This document shows positions 8,466-16,475 of a DNA stretch of 48,750 nucleotides, piece by piece. The notes below the pieces were generated by a model, which was not told the DNA's origin, searched no databases, and worked only from the letters and a program-made list of their open reading frames with translations. The stretch is from positions 149,034 to 197,783 of the forward strand of contig MTOV01000015.1 in the NCBI GenBank assembly GCA_002011815.1, in the 5' to 3' direction. The DNA comes from Nitrospirae bacterium JdFR-86. Its GTDB lineage: Bacteria > Nitrospirota > Thermodesulfovibrionia > Thermodesulfovibrionales > JdFR-86. Position 1 is the first letter of the stretch. Every line of letters begins with the position of its first letter. The position numbers and the translations under genes are program-made.

Positions 8466-9234
8466 GTGGCGGCTGATAGATTCAGGCTCTTCAGATGCCT
8501 TTTATAACATGGCTCTGGATGAGGCTATAGCAACCAGCGTCAGAGGCGGCTTGCCCCCCACTTTGAGGTTTTACGAATGGGACAGACCCTCCGTGAGCAT
8601 CGGCTGTTTTCAGAGGTCAGGCGACATTGACCTTCAGTATTGTAACGACATGGGAATTCCATTTGTCAGGAGACCGACCGGAGGGCTGGGCATACTCCAC
8701 GGCAACGAGCTGACATACAGTTTTTCTTCGACTACTAAAGACGGGTTGTTCTCAGGCGGACTCCTTGACAGCTACAGAAAGATAAGCCATGCGTTCTCAA
8801 AGGCACTGTCAAGACTCGGAATCTCCCCGGAGACAAAACTAAAAAAGTCTCCTTCTTTTAAAACACCGCTCTGCTTTCAATGGGCTTCCTACGGTGAGAT
8901 AACAGTCAGAAACAAAAAAGTTATAGGCTCTGCGCAAAAGCGATGGTCTGACGGACTGCTTCAGCAGGGCTCAATACCGTATTCAATCGATTATTTGCAG
9001 ATGGGAAGGGTCTTCAAGGTTGACCATTATGACGAGGCAGAGAAATCAATGCTCGGTCTCAGGGAACTGATGCCTGAACTCACACCTGAGGCGCTTAAGG
9101 AAGCCATAAAGGTTTCGTTCGAGGAAGTGTTTAATATAAAGCTTGTCGAGACTCGTCCGACTGCAGAGGAGGAGGCTCTTGCAAAGGAGCTTCTTCTGAA
9201 GTATCGCTCCTCAGAGTGGAATCTCCGGAGGTAG
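8458..9234 (+). CDS. Lipoate-protein ligase A / LipM octanoyltransferase family protein
   Basis: About 258 residues with the biotin/lipoate ligase catalytic fold. Visible motifs (numbered from a TTG at 8452) are 'RFYEWDRPSVSIGCFQ', 'RRPTGGLGILHGNELTYS' (the RRxTGG substrate loop) and C141 in 'LCFQWASYGE'. These are followed by 'NKKVIGSAQKR' (K156 equivalent) and 'QQGSIPYSID'. A Cys at the C141 position followed by KxxGSAQ is typical of LipM-type octanoyl-ACP transferases, whereas LplA ligases rely on the Lys; which reaction it performs is inference. The GTG at 8458 is preferred over the TTG at 8452. Either overlaps the end of the CooT-like gene. Its 3' end overlaps the convergent membrane-protein gene by 104 nt. 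Confidence 0.82.
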   Translation: MTEWRLIDSGSSDAFYNMALDEAIATSVRGGLPPTLRFYEWDRPSVSIGCFQRSGDIDLQYCNDMGIPFVRRPTGGLGILHGNELTYSFSSTTKDGLFSGGLLDSYRKISHAFSKALSRLGISPETKLKKSPSFKTPLCFQWASYGEITVRNKKVIGSAQKRWSDGLLQQGSIPYSIDYLQMGRVFKVDHYDEAEKSMLGLRELMPELTPEALKEAIKVSFEEVFNIKLVETRPTAEEEALAKELLLKYRSSEWNLRR

Positions 9235-10129
9235 TATGTCTGTAATAAACGAGCGCAGACGCTAAAGCCACAAGAAAGAAGTAAATTCTGACAATATATG
9301 AGATGAGCTGATAGGGTAGTGAAAGAAGCGTGCCTATTTCCGGCATGAATTTAAGCGGATAGCCGAACACAACAAGCAAGATATGCACACCAACATAACC
9401 TGAATAAACAATGCCGTAAAGGTAGATGGCACTGGGATGACTGTTTAGAAATCTGTATGCTTTTTTCAGTGCTGTGATAACTCCATCTCTGTCAAAGACC
9501 AGCACTGAAACGCCCTGTATCATGATTGTAAACAGCGCAAACGTGATAAGTAGTCCCAAGGTCAGAAAAGTAAGGGCAAAAAGCACTCTGAGGAACAGTC
9601 CGAATGTTGTCTCGCTTTGTATGAAAGATTCAGAGACAGTAGTTATGATGCCTCCGAGCATGCTGAGTAGAAGGGCGATTCCCAGAAATATAAAACTTAT
9701 GAGTATTGTGTAGCCTGTTATTGGAAAGAACAGTCTTTTCCCTTCGGACATGAACATCCCAAAGCTGAACCTGCTTGAAGCGTCTTTTATTGAATTGCCA
9801 AGCACACCAGCAGAAGCGCCAAAGACGTATATCCAGACTGAATACGCAAAAAGCAGATACACCGTAAGACTTAAGACAATAATAAAGGTGATGCTTAGGT
9901 AGTTTTTAATAATCTCTGTCGGGTCTTTTATCGTGTCGAGCAATTCCCTGATTCTGGTTATTTCCTCGATGCTGATGCCGAGCATAATAATGGCTGCTGT
10001 AAGCGGCACTCCGACAATAACAAAAAATCCCAGACAGTTCAGCACCGCCCCTATAAGCCGCATGAGGATAAGCTGCCAGTTTTTATGAACCTGCCTGAAG
10101 CCTTCTTTTATAGCCTCTATGTAAGTCAT
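9131..10129 (-). CDS. Polytopic membrane protein of unknown function
   Basis: 332 residues with about six hydrophobic segments (for example ~20-50, 85-125, 150-175, 190-225, 240-265 and 280-300). It begins 'MTYIEAIKEGFRQVHKNWQLI', reminiscent of DUF-type membrane proteins and the membrane domain of glycerophosphodiesterases. No catalytic motif is visible. The C-terminal ~45 residues are hydrophilic and Ser/Glu/Pro-rich, encoded opposite the end of the LipM-like gene. That tail may be a read-through extension with little selection on it. No Shine-Dalgarno precedes the ATG; a -10-like TAAAAT lies 6 nt upstream. Confidence 0.7.
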   Translation of the reverse strand: MTYIEAIKEGFRQVHKNWQLILMRLIGAVLNCLGFFVIVGVPLTAAIIMLGISIEEITRIRELLDTIKDPTEIIKNYLSITFIIVLSLTVYLLFAYSVWIYVFGASAGVLGNSIKDASSRFSFGMFMSEGKRLFFPITGYTILISFIFLGIALLLSMLGGIITTVSESFIQSETTFGLFLRVLFALTFLTLGLLITFALFTIMIQGVSVLVFDRDGVITALKKAYRFLNSHPSAIYLYGIVYSGYVGVHILLVVFGYPLKFMPEIGTLLSLPYQLISYIVRIYFFLVALASALVYYRHTTSGDSTLRSDTSEEAPLQEPPPLQSDESRQALY

Positions 10130-10135
10130 TGGGGT

Positions 10136-10165
10136 ATTTTAGCAGGTTTGACCATAAAGCGGTAA
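10136..10165 (-). promoter_or_regulatory. Promoter candidate for the membrane-protein gene
   Basis: Minus-strand TAAAAT (10141-10136) ends 6 nt before the ATG at 10129. A weak -35-like TTACCG (10165-10160) lies 18 nt further upstream. It overlaps the divergent fdhD promoter. Confidence 0.3.
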
Positions 10166-10176
10166 GCAATTATAAT
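10148..10176 (+). promoter_or_regulatory. fdhD promoter
   Basis: TTGACC (10148-10153), 17 nt, then TATAAT (10171-10176), a near-consensus sigma70 promoter. It lies downstream of an in-frame ATG at 10129. This supports fdhD starting at the later ATG (10204), which also has an AGGGGA Shine-Dalgarno. Confidence 0.65.
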
Positions 10177-10203
10177 TTCCTTAAACTTTTTCAGGGGACG
10201 CAA

Positions 10204-10965
10204 ATGGATGGAAGCTTAAAAAGAAATGTGTTCAGGGTTACGGCAGAGTCATTCAACAAGGTCGAGGATGTTATAGCCGTAGAAAAGAGATTGAAGATAC
10301 TGGTTAACGGGAAAGAGGTCTTGAGCCTTTATTGCACACCGCTGATGATAAAGGAGCTTGTAGTTGGGTTTTTTATGACCGAGGGGATAGTAAAAGGCAA
10401 TATATGTGCAGAAAGGATGACTATTCTTTATGGAGATGAGATAACCGTTGATGTGCCTGTGGAAGGGGAAGTATCTGTCGAAGGGGGCACAGCTACATCA
10501 GGGTGTGCAGGCGGGATTACGCTTCAGAGGAAGCTTTTGAAAGGAGCGCGTGACAGTAAGTTTTCCATAGGCAGAGAGTCTCTTATTGAATTATTCAAAC
10601 AGTTTCAGATGCGGTCTAAGCTTTACAGGGTTACAGGGTGCGTGCACAGTGCAGCTCTTTCTGACGGCAAGGATATTGTATTTTTTGCAGAGGACATAGG
10701 CAGGCATAATGCAGTGGACAAGGTTATCGGCAGGTGTCTGCTTGAAGGTGTGGATTTTCAGGAAAAAATAATACTTACAAGCGGAAGGCTTTCATCCGAA
10801 GTGGTTGCAAAATGTTCAAGATGGGGCATTCCTCTTATTGCAAGCAGGGCAGCGCCCACAGACCTCGCCATTAATATTGCAGAGGAGAGCGGGATAACCG
10901 TTGTCGGATTTCTAAGAGGCGAAAGGATGAATGTCTATACGTATCCTGAAAGGATAAAATTCTAA
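10204..10965 (+). CDS. fdhD: Formate dehydrogenase accessory sulfurtransferase
   Basis: 253 residues. FdhD passes sulfur from IscS to the Mo/W-bis-pterin cofactor before its insertion into formate dehydrogenase. Characteristic segments are 'EKRLKILVNGKEVLSLYCTPLMIKELVVGFFMTEGI', 'TSGCAGG', 'VTGCVHSAALSDG', 'EDIGRHNAVDKVIG' and 'SRAAPTDLAINIAEESGITVVGFLRGERMNVYT'. The sulfur-carrying loop has a single Cys (C101, SGCAGG) where the E. coli protein has CxxC. The start is set by promoter and SD. The likely client is the FdhA gene at 25574. Confidence 0.93.
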   Translation: MDGSLKRNVFRVTAESFNKVEDVIAVEKRLKILVNGKEVLSLYCTPLMIKELVVGFFMTEGIVKGNICAERMTILYGDEITVDVPVEGEVSVEGGTATSGCAGGITLQRKLLKGARDSKFSIGRESLIELFKQFQMRSKLYRVTGCVHSAALSDGKDIVFFAEDIGRHNAVDKVIGRCLLEGVDFQEKIILTSGRLSSEVVAKCSRWGIPLIASRAAPTDLAINIAEESGITVVGFLRGERMNVYTYPERIKF

Positions 10966-10983
10966 ACAATGGGGCTTTGCCCC

Positions 10984-11209
10984 AAGCCCATTGCTACTTT
11001 TTGCTCACCCAAGAAAACGAACGTCCTAAACCTTGCACTTTTTTGCTCGCCCAAAAAAGTGCCAAAAAAGGGCGCCCCATGAAAATTTCCGGGCGCTCTG
11101 CTCGGTCGGTCTTCGCTGAATTAATTCAAACTCGGTCGAAACGACCTCAAACACGAATTAATTCTTAACGCTTCGACTTCCCTCGCCTCGCTGAAATTTT
11201 CAAATGGGG
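10984..11209. repeat. Palindromic intergenic element, copy B (135-nt core 11075-11209 plus duplicated head)
   Basis: The core runs from CCCCATGAAAATTTC (11075-11089) to GAAATTTTCAAATGGGG (11193-11209). Its apex GGTCG-AAA-CGACC (11134-11146) is flanked by AAACTC and TCAAACAC, and a GAATTAATTC block is present in both arms. Length and apex position equal copy A exactly, but most stem bases differ. The head occurs twice: a partial one at ~10990-11012, and a full one at 11033-11074 containing a perfect 10-bp hairpin (11035-11062). The element fills the convergent gap between fdhD and pilR and may also act as a terminator. Confidence 0.8.
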
Positions 11210-11225
11210 GTTAAAGGTTCAGGAT

Positions 11226-12587
11226 TTATTTTATTCCGTATTTTGACAGTTTGTGTCTGAAGGAGCGGAATGACAGACCGAGGAGTTCTGCTGCCTCTGT
11301 TTTTTTTCCGCCTGTGATTTTCAATGCCTCTGTGAGATACCATTTTTCTATATTGCTTAGGAGGTCTTCGAGGTCTATGCCGTCGGCTATCTCCGGGAGG
11401 TGTCTTTTTTCTTTCAAGCCTTCTGTGATTTCAGCAGGCAGGTCTGCTTCTGTTATTACGTCTGACTCGGTAAACAGGAGGATTCTTTCTATTGTATTTT
11501 CGAGTTCCCGGACGTTGCCTCTCCACGTGTAGTTTATGAGCATGTTCATTGCACTGCCTGAAAACTGCACTTTTCTGTCTGAGTATTTTTTAAGGAAGTG
11601 TTCTATAAGCAGGGGGATGTCTTCTTTTCTTTCTCTAAGCGGCGGCAGGTGAAGCGGAATTACGTTAAGCCTGAAGTAGAGGTCTTCTCTGAATGCGCCT
11701 GATGCAACTGCCTCTTTAAGGTTTTTATTGGTGGCTGAGATTATTCTGACATCGACTTTTATATCAGTTGTTCCACCGAGTCTTCTGAACGTGCCGTTTT
11801 CAATTGCCCTCAGGAGTTTTGACTGAAGGTTAAGCGGTATTTCGGCTACTTCGTCGAGGAAGAGTGTGCCTCCGTCCGCAACCTCAAAGAGTCCCTGCTT
11901 GTTCTGGATTGCGCCGGTAAATGCGCCTTTCATGTGACCGAACAGTTCGCTTTCGAGCAGTCCTTCAGGGAATGAGGCGCAGTTTATGGCTACGAAGTTT
12001 TTGTCGCTTCTTGGGCTGAGGTTGTGCAGTGCAGAGGCGACAAGGTCTTTTCCAGTGCCGCTTTCACCTGTGATAAGAACATTTGAGTTGTTACTGGCAA
12101 TCTTTGGAACAAGGCGAAGTATCTCCTGCATCTTAGGGCTTTTGCCGATGATGTTTTCGACCTCGTATGTGGTCTTTATTTTTTCTCTAAGCAGTGATAC
12201 TTCGGTGCTTAGTCTTCGTTTGTCAATGGCGTTTTTTACTATCAGTCTTATCTCGTCTATTTTGAATGGCTTGTAGATGTAGTCATATGCTCCAAGTTTC
12301 ATAGCCTCGATGGCAGACTCCATGGAGCCGAATGCGGTTATCATTATGACCAGTGTGTCAGGGGATAGTTCCTGGGATTTCTTCAGTATCTCAAAGCCAT
12401 CTGCTCCGGGCATTTTTATGTCTGTGATTATGAGGTCGAATATGTCCTTCTGAAGCCATGCGAGTCCTTCTGTGCCGTCTGCTGCTGTAACCACGCTATA
12501 GCCTTCTGTCTCAAGCAGCATACCTAATATTTCACGCATGCTCTGTTCGTCTTCGACTACGAGTATCTTAGCCTTCGGTTTTTTCAT
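11226..12587 (-). CDS. pilR: Sigma54-dependent response regulator of the pilus operon (PilR-like)
   Basis: 453 residues from the ATG at 12587, chosen because it has a GAGGG SD and begins MKKPKAKILVVEDE. An upstream in-frame ATG at 12620 lies deeper in pilS. The receiver domain has phospho-acceptor D56 ('LIITDIKMP'). The AAA+ domain has a Walker A 'TGESGTGKDLVA', the sigma54-contacting 'FGHMKGAFTGA' loop and 'GGTLFLDEVAEIP'. A C-terminal Fis-type helix-turn-helix completes the NtrC architecture. It overlaps pilS by 20 nt and follows pilB-T-C-S, the standard order for PilS/PilR, which control pilin expression. No pilA is in the window. Confidence 0.9.
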   Translation of the reverse strand: MKKPKAKILVVEDEQSMREILGMLLETEGYSVVTAADGTEGLAWLQKDIFDLIITDIKMPGADGFEILKKSQELSPDTLVIMITAFGSMESAIEAMKLGAYDYIYKPFKIDEIRLIVKNAIDKRRLSTEVSLLREKIKTTYEVENIIGKSPKMQEILRLVPKIASNNSNVLITGESGTGKDLVASALHNLSPRSDKNFVAINCASFPEGLLESELFGHMKGAFTGAIQNKQGLFEVADGGTLFLDEVAEIPLNLQSKLLRAIENGTFRRLGGTTDIKVDVRIISATNKNLKEAVASGAFREDLYFRLNVIPLHLPPLRERKEDIPLLIEHFLKKYSDRKVQFSGSAMNMLINYTWRGNVRELENTIERILLFTESDVITEADLPAEITEGLKEKRHLPEIADGIDLEDLLSNIEKWYLTEALKITGGKKTEAAELLGLSFRSFRHKLSKYGIK

Positions 12588-14136
12588 ATTCCCTCGGTAT
12601 AAGTATATCGAATTGTGCACCCTTACCAGGTGCGCTTATCACTTTCATTGTGCCGTTGTGGTCTTCGACGATTCTGTAAGCGATGCTTAAGCCCAGTCCT
12701 GTGCCATTCTTCTTCGTCGTAAAGAACGGGTAGAAGACCTTGTCTATAGCTTCCGGGGCTATCCCGATACCGGTGTCTTTGAAGATTATTTCCACGAGAC
12801 CATTCTTCTGGTTTGTGGTCACTGTTAGTTCGCCTCCACTTGGCATTGCATCCAGTGCATTGACTCCGAGGTTCCAGAACACCTGCTCGAGCTTTTCTCG
12901 GTCGGCTTTTATGAAAAGAGAACCGGAGAAGTTTTTCTGAATCGAGACGTTTGCCGCGTTTCTGTTTTTGAGGAGGTCAAGTGTTTTGTTGAGGGTTTGG
13001 TGCAGGTCAAAACTCTGCACTTTGAGTTTTGGAGGACGCGAGTAATTAAGGAAATCTGTGATGATACCGTTGAGTCTGTCCATCTCGCTGAGGGCAATTG
13101 ACATCAGTTTGCTTTTCTGCTCTGGTGTCAATGTGTTTTCTTTCAGCATCTCGATGGAGCTTTTGAGTGATGCAAGCGGGTTCCTTATCTCGTGTGCTAT
13201 GTTGGCAGAGAGTTCGCCTATGGTTGCCCATTTCTCCTTGTGTTTTATCTCTTGAGCCATTTTTTTAAGTTCGGTGAGGTCCTGAAATATTCCGATAAAG
13301 CCTATGTGTTTGCCTTTTGCGTCCTGCATTCTGGACAGCGTAAGCCCGATGACTTTCTCCTTTCCGTCGAATTCGACTGTCTCCTCCAGCCTTTTACGTG
13401 CCTGAAGCTGTCCTATAAAGGGGAATATATCGCTGATGGGTTTGCCGATAGCAGTGTTTCTGTCAATGCCTGTTATGCTCTCAGCCGCTTTGTTAAACAG
13501 GAGGATATTGCCTTTAAGGTCTGTTGTAAACAGTCCGCTCGGTGTGTTTTCTATCACTTCCTTGTTAAACAGTGTGAGGTCTCTGAGGTCGATGTCCTTT
13601 CGCTCAAGCCTTGAAGAAAGCTGGCCAGTCAGATAGGCAGTAAGGTAAAGTGCTGTGATATGGGAGAAAATGTTGTAGAGGAAGTCTTTTTCAAGGAGCA
13701 TCGGGTCATAGGGGATAGGGAGAATGCCGTAAAACTGAAGGTCTATAAGCAAGCCGTAGAGAATGCTCGACAGGATGGCAGCAAAATACCCTGCCTTTTT
13801 GTTCACGACGATTGCCGCTGCTATTACGATTAGAAGCATCAGCGAGGAAAACCAGCTTTCAATTCCACCTGTAAAGGATATAAGTGCTATTGCAGCGACT
13901 ATATCAAGCCCTATCTGAAGATAAGCAAAGGGAAGACTTTTTACTTTGCCGAGCAAAAAAGCATAGACTATAGTAAGCGCAAAGAGAATTACTGCAAGGT
14001 ATAACACAGAGGAAGGGTAGGGGAATATCTTATAGCCTATCCGAAAGACAAAGAACGAACCTAAGAGGACTACAACGAAAAAGACCCTCACGGTTATGAG
14101 GGTCTTGAGTTTTTTAATCAGGATTTCTTCAGTCAT
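12568..14136 (-). CDS. pilS: Membrane histidine kinase PilS
   Basis: 522 residues. Six hydrophobic segments fill ~15-185, a PAS domain ~190-305 ('VIENTPSGLFTTDLKGNILLFNKAAESITG'), then the kinase core. Visible boxes are the H-box 'SANIAHEIRNPLAS', the N-box 'EQVFWNLGVNALDAM', G1 'FKDTGIGIAPE' and G2 'GTGLGLSIAYRIVEDHNG'. Membrane-bound PilS with a polytopic input domain next to PilR is the known arrangement for type IV pilus control. It overlaps pilR and is 19 nt from pilC. Confidence 0.9.
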   Translation of the reverse strand: MTEEILIKKLKTLITVRVFFVVVLLGSFFVFRIGYKIFPYPSSVLYLAVILFALTIVYAFLLGKVKSLPFAYLQIGLDIVAAIALISFTGGIESWFSSLMLLIVIAAAIVVNKKAGYFAAILSSILYGLLIDLQFYGILPIPYDPMLLEKDFLYNIFSHITALYLTAYLTGQLSSRLERKDIDLRDLTLFNKEVIENTPSGLFTTDLKGNILLFNKAAESITGIDRNTAIGKPISDIFPFIGQLQARKRLEETVEFDGKEKVIGLTLSRMQDAKGKHIGFIGIFQDLTELKKMAQEIKHKEKWATIGELSANIAHEIRNPLASLKSSIEMLKENTLTPEQKSKLMSIALSEMDRLNGIITDFLNYSRPPKLKVQSFDLHQTLNKTLDLLKNRNAANVSIQKNFSGSLFIKADREKLEQVFWNLGVNALDAMPSGGELTVTTNQKNGLVEIIFKDTGIGIAPEAIDKVFYPFFTTKKNGTGLGLSIAYRIVEDHNGTMKVISAPGKGAQFDILIPREYEKTEG

Positions 14137-14155
14137 TCACCTCGGTTAATCTGCT

Positions 14156-15370
14156 TCATTTAATGAGAGTAATGAGTCTAAATATAGGCAGATACATGGA
14201 TATGATGATAAAGCCTACGGTAGTGCCCAGAAACACCATAAGCAGGGGTTCCATCATGGCGGTGAGGTTGGCGACTGTGTTGTCTACCTCGTCATCGTAG
14301 AAATCTGCGATTTTAGCCATCATAGCGTCGAGTGCGCCTGTGGACTCACCGACTGCTATCATGTGGGTGACCATTGGCGGAAAGACTTTTGCTTTCGCAA
14401 GCGGCTCTGCAAGTGTTTTTCCTTCGCTGACTGCTGCCCTTACCTCCATTACTGCATTCTCTATGATTTTATTGCCTGCTGTTTTTGCAGTTATTTCCAG
14501 TCCGTCCAGTATAGGCACACCACTGCTTATAAGCGTTCCCATCGTGCGTGTGAATTTAGCGATAGCAACCTTGACAAGAAGCAAGCCGAATATAGGGAGT
14601 TTCAGTGCAATGGCGTCTGTTATTAATTTGCCTTTTTCGGTTTTTCTGAAGCGATTTACAAAGATTGCAGTGCCTATGAGTGAAGACAAGATGATGATAC
14701 CGCCTGTGCCTTTCATGAAGTTACTGATTGAGACCACGATTTTTGTCGGCAGTGGCAGTGTTCCACCCAGTGCGGCAAACATCTTGGTAAACGTTGGCAC
14801 CACGAAGACCAATATTATGCTTACGATAAGGAGGGCTACTACTGTGACGACAGTCGGATAGACGAGCGCACCCTTGACCTTCTTTTTAAGTTTCATGGCT
14901 TTTTCAATATAAGAGGCGAGTCTGTTCAGGATGGTATCGAGGATACCTCCGGTCTCACCTGCAGCCACCATGTTTACATAGAGTTCACTGAATACCGTTG
15001 GATGTTTTTTCAAGGCATCTGCGTATGTTGAACCGCCTTCAACGTCTTCTTTTATTTGTGTGAGGACTTTTCCAAGGGTTTTGTTTTCGACCTGTGTAGA
15101 GAGTATGTCGAGTGCCTGCACAAGTGGAAGTCCGGCATCCACCATAGTGGAGAACTGCCGTGTGAAGACCACGATATCTTTATCTCCTACCTTGCGGCTG
15201 CCAAGAGACAGGCGGAAGCGGGATTTCTGTTGTTTTTCCGTGATAACAGTTGGAGTGATGTTTTTGCGTCTGAGTTGTGCTACGACGTCGTCTTTTGACT
15301 CAGCAGTTATTTCTCCTGATTCGATAGTGCCCTTTTGGGTCTTACCTGTCCATTGAAATACCGTGGCCAT
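14156..15370 (-). CDS. pilC: Type IV pilus inner-membrane platform protein PilC
   Basis: 404 residues with two repeated T2SSF domains. The N-terminal part has 'FTRQFSTMVDAGLPLVQALDIL' and 'VAAGETGGILDTILNRLASYIEK'; the second copy has 'FTRTMGTLISSGVPILDGLEI' and 'IAVGESTGALDAMMAKIADFYDDEV'. Transmembrane segments lie at ~170-190, ~220-235 and ~375-398. PilC couples the PilB/PilT motors to pilin assembly. It lies 3 nt downstream of pilT in the pilBTCSR operon. Confidence 0.94.
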   Translation of the reverse strand: MATVFQWTGKTQKGTIESGEITAESKDDVVAQLRRKNITPTVITEKQQKSRFRLSLGSRKVGDKDIVVFTRQFSTMVDAGLPLVQALDILSTQVENKTLGKVLTQIKEDVEGGSTYADALKKHPTVFSELYVNMVAAGETGGILDTILNRLASYIEKAMKLKKKVKGALVYPTVVTVVALLIVSIILVFVVPTFTKMFAALGGTLPLPTKIVVSISNFMKGTGGIIILSSLIGTAIFVNRFRKTEKGKLITDAIALKLPIFGLLLVKVAIAKFTRTMGTLISSGVPILDGLEITAKTAGNKIIENAVMEVRAAVSEGKTLAEPLAKAKVFPPMVTHMIAVGESTGALDAMMAKIADFYDDEVDNTVANLTAMMEPLLMVFLGTTVGFIIISMYLPIFRLITLIK

Positions 15371-15373
15371 AAT

Positions 15374-16465
15374 TTATACCCTCCTCTGGGGTTGGCTGGG
15401 TGCCCTTTGAAGCATAGCGACCAGTTCATCCGGAATAGGCGAGCGCCCAAGTGCATCTTCATAGGATATGATTCCCTTCCGGTACAGTTCATAAAGGGAC
15501 TGATTCATTGTCTGCATTCCAAACTTTGTCTGTCCTGTCTGCATCATGGAGTATATCTGGTGTAGTTTGTCCTCCCTTATAAGGTTTCTTATGGCTGGAT
15601 TGGGCACCAGAATTTCAACAGCAAGAACTCTTCCTTGCCCGGTCTTTTTGGGAATGAGCTGTTGGGCGATAATTCCTTCGAGCACAAATGACAGCTGGAC
15701 CCGTATCTGTTCCTGCTGATGCGGTGGAAAGACATCTATTATACGGTTTATGGTCTGCACAGCAGTGTTGGTATGAAGTGTAGCCAGTGTCAGGTGTCCT
15801 GTTTCCGAGACCGTCAGTGCTGCCTCTATTGTTTCGAGGTCGCGCATCTCACCGATAAGCACGACGTCAGGGTCTTGTCTGAGAACATATCTGAGAGCCG
15901 CTTTAAAAGATGTTGTATCCGCATTGATCTCCCTCTGGTTTACGAGGGCTTTTTTATGCCCGTGGAGATACTCTATAGGGTCTTCGATGGTTATGATATG
16001 CTCAGGCCTTTCGGAGTTTATCATGTCAACCATTGCCGCAAGTGTAGTTGATTTTCCGCATCCTGTAGGTCCGGTCACAAGTATCAGTCCACGGGGTTTT
16101 TTGACAAGGTCGCTGACTATCTGCGGAAGTCCCAGTTCCTGAAAAGACTTAATCTCAAATGGAACTGCCCTGAAGGCGCCGGCAACAGCACCCCTCTGCA
16201 TAAATATGTTGGCTCTGAATCTGCTTAGACCTTTCAGTCCAAATGACAGATCGAGTTCGTTGGTTTCTTCAAATTTCTGTTTTTGTGCATCTGTAAGAAC
16301 GCTATAACAGAGTGCCTTTGTCTCGGCAGGACCAAGTGGCTGGTTGTCTAATGCTACGAGTTTGCCGTCAATTCTGAAGCGGGGCGGACTGCCTGTTGTT
16401 ATATGCAGGTCAGATGCCCCCTTATCGATCATTGTTTTTAACAGGTCATAAAGTGTTGCTGCCAT
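15374..16465 (-). CDS. pilT: Type IV pilus retraction ATPase PilT
   Basis: 363 residues. A hexameric ATPase that powers pilus disassembly and twitching. It shows Walker A 'VTGPTGCGKSTTLAAM', Asp box 'TIEDPIEYLH', Walker B 'VVLIGEMRDLETIEAAL', His box 'TGHLTLATLHTNTA' and the PilT-specific C-terminal 'AIRNLIRE' motif. The absence of a tetracysteine zinc motif separates it from PilB/GspE. It sits 10 nt downstream of pilB. Confidence 0.96.
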   Translation of the reverse strand: MAATLYDLLKTMIDKGASDLHITTGSPPRFRIDGKLVALDNQPLGPAETKALCYSVLTDAQKQKFEETNELDLSFGLKGLSRFRANIFMQRGAVAGAFRAVPFEIKSFQELGLPQIVSDLVKKPRGLILVTGPTGCGKSTTLAAMVDMINSERPEHIITIEDPIEYLHGHKKALVNQREINADTTSFKAALRYVLRQDPDVVLIGEMRDLETIEAALTVSETGHLTLATLHTNTAVQTINRIIDVFPPHQQEQIRVQLSFVLEGIIAQQLIPKKTGQGRVLAVEILVPNPAIRNLIREDKLHQIYSMMQTGQTKFGMQTMNQSLYELYRKGIISYEDALGRSPIPDELVAMLQRAPSQPQRRV

Positions 16466-16475
16466 AATGTTTCAC

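Noticed and set aside
10977-11168. 63-residue ORF downstream of fdhD
   Set aside because: It lies wholly inside palindromic element copy B; its sequence simply translates the repeat (QKSAKKGRP-type string) and has no SD.
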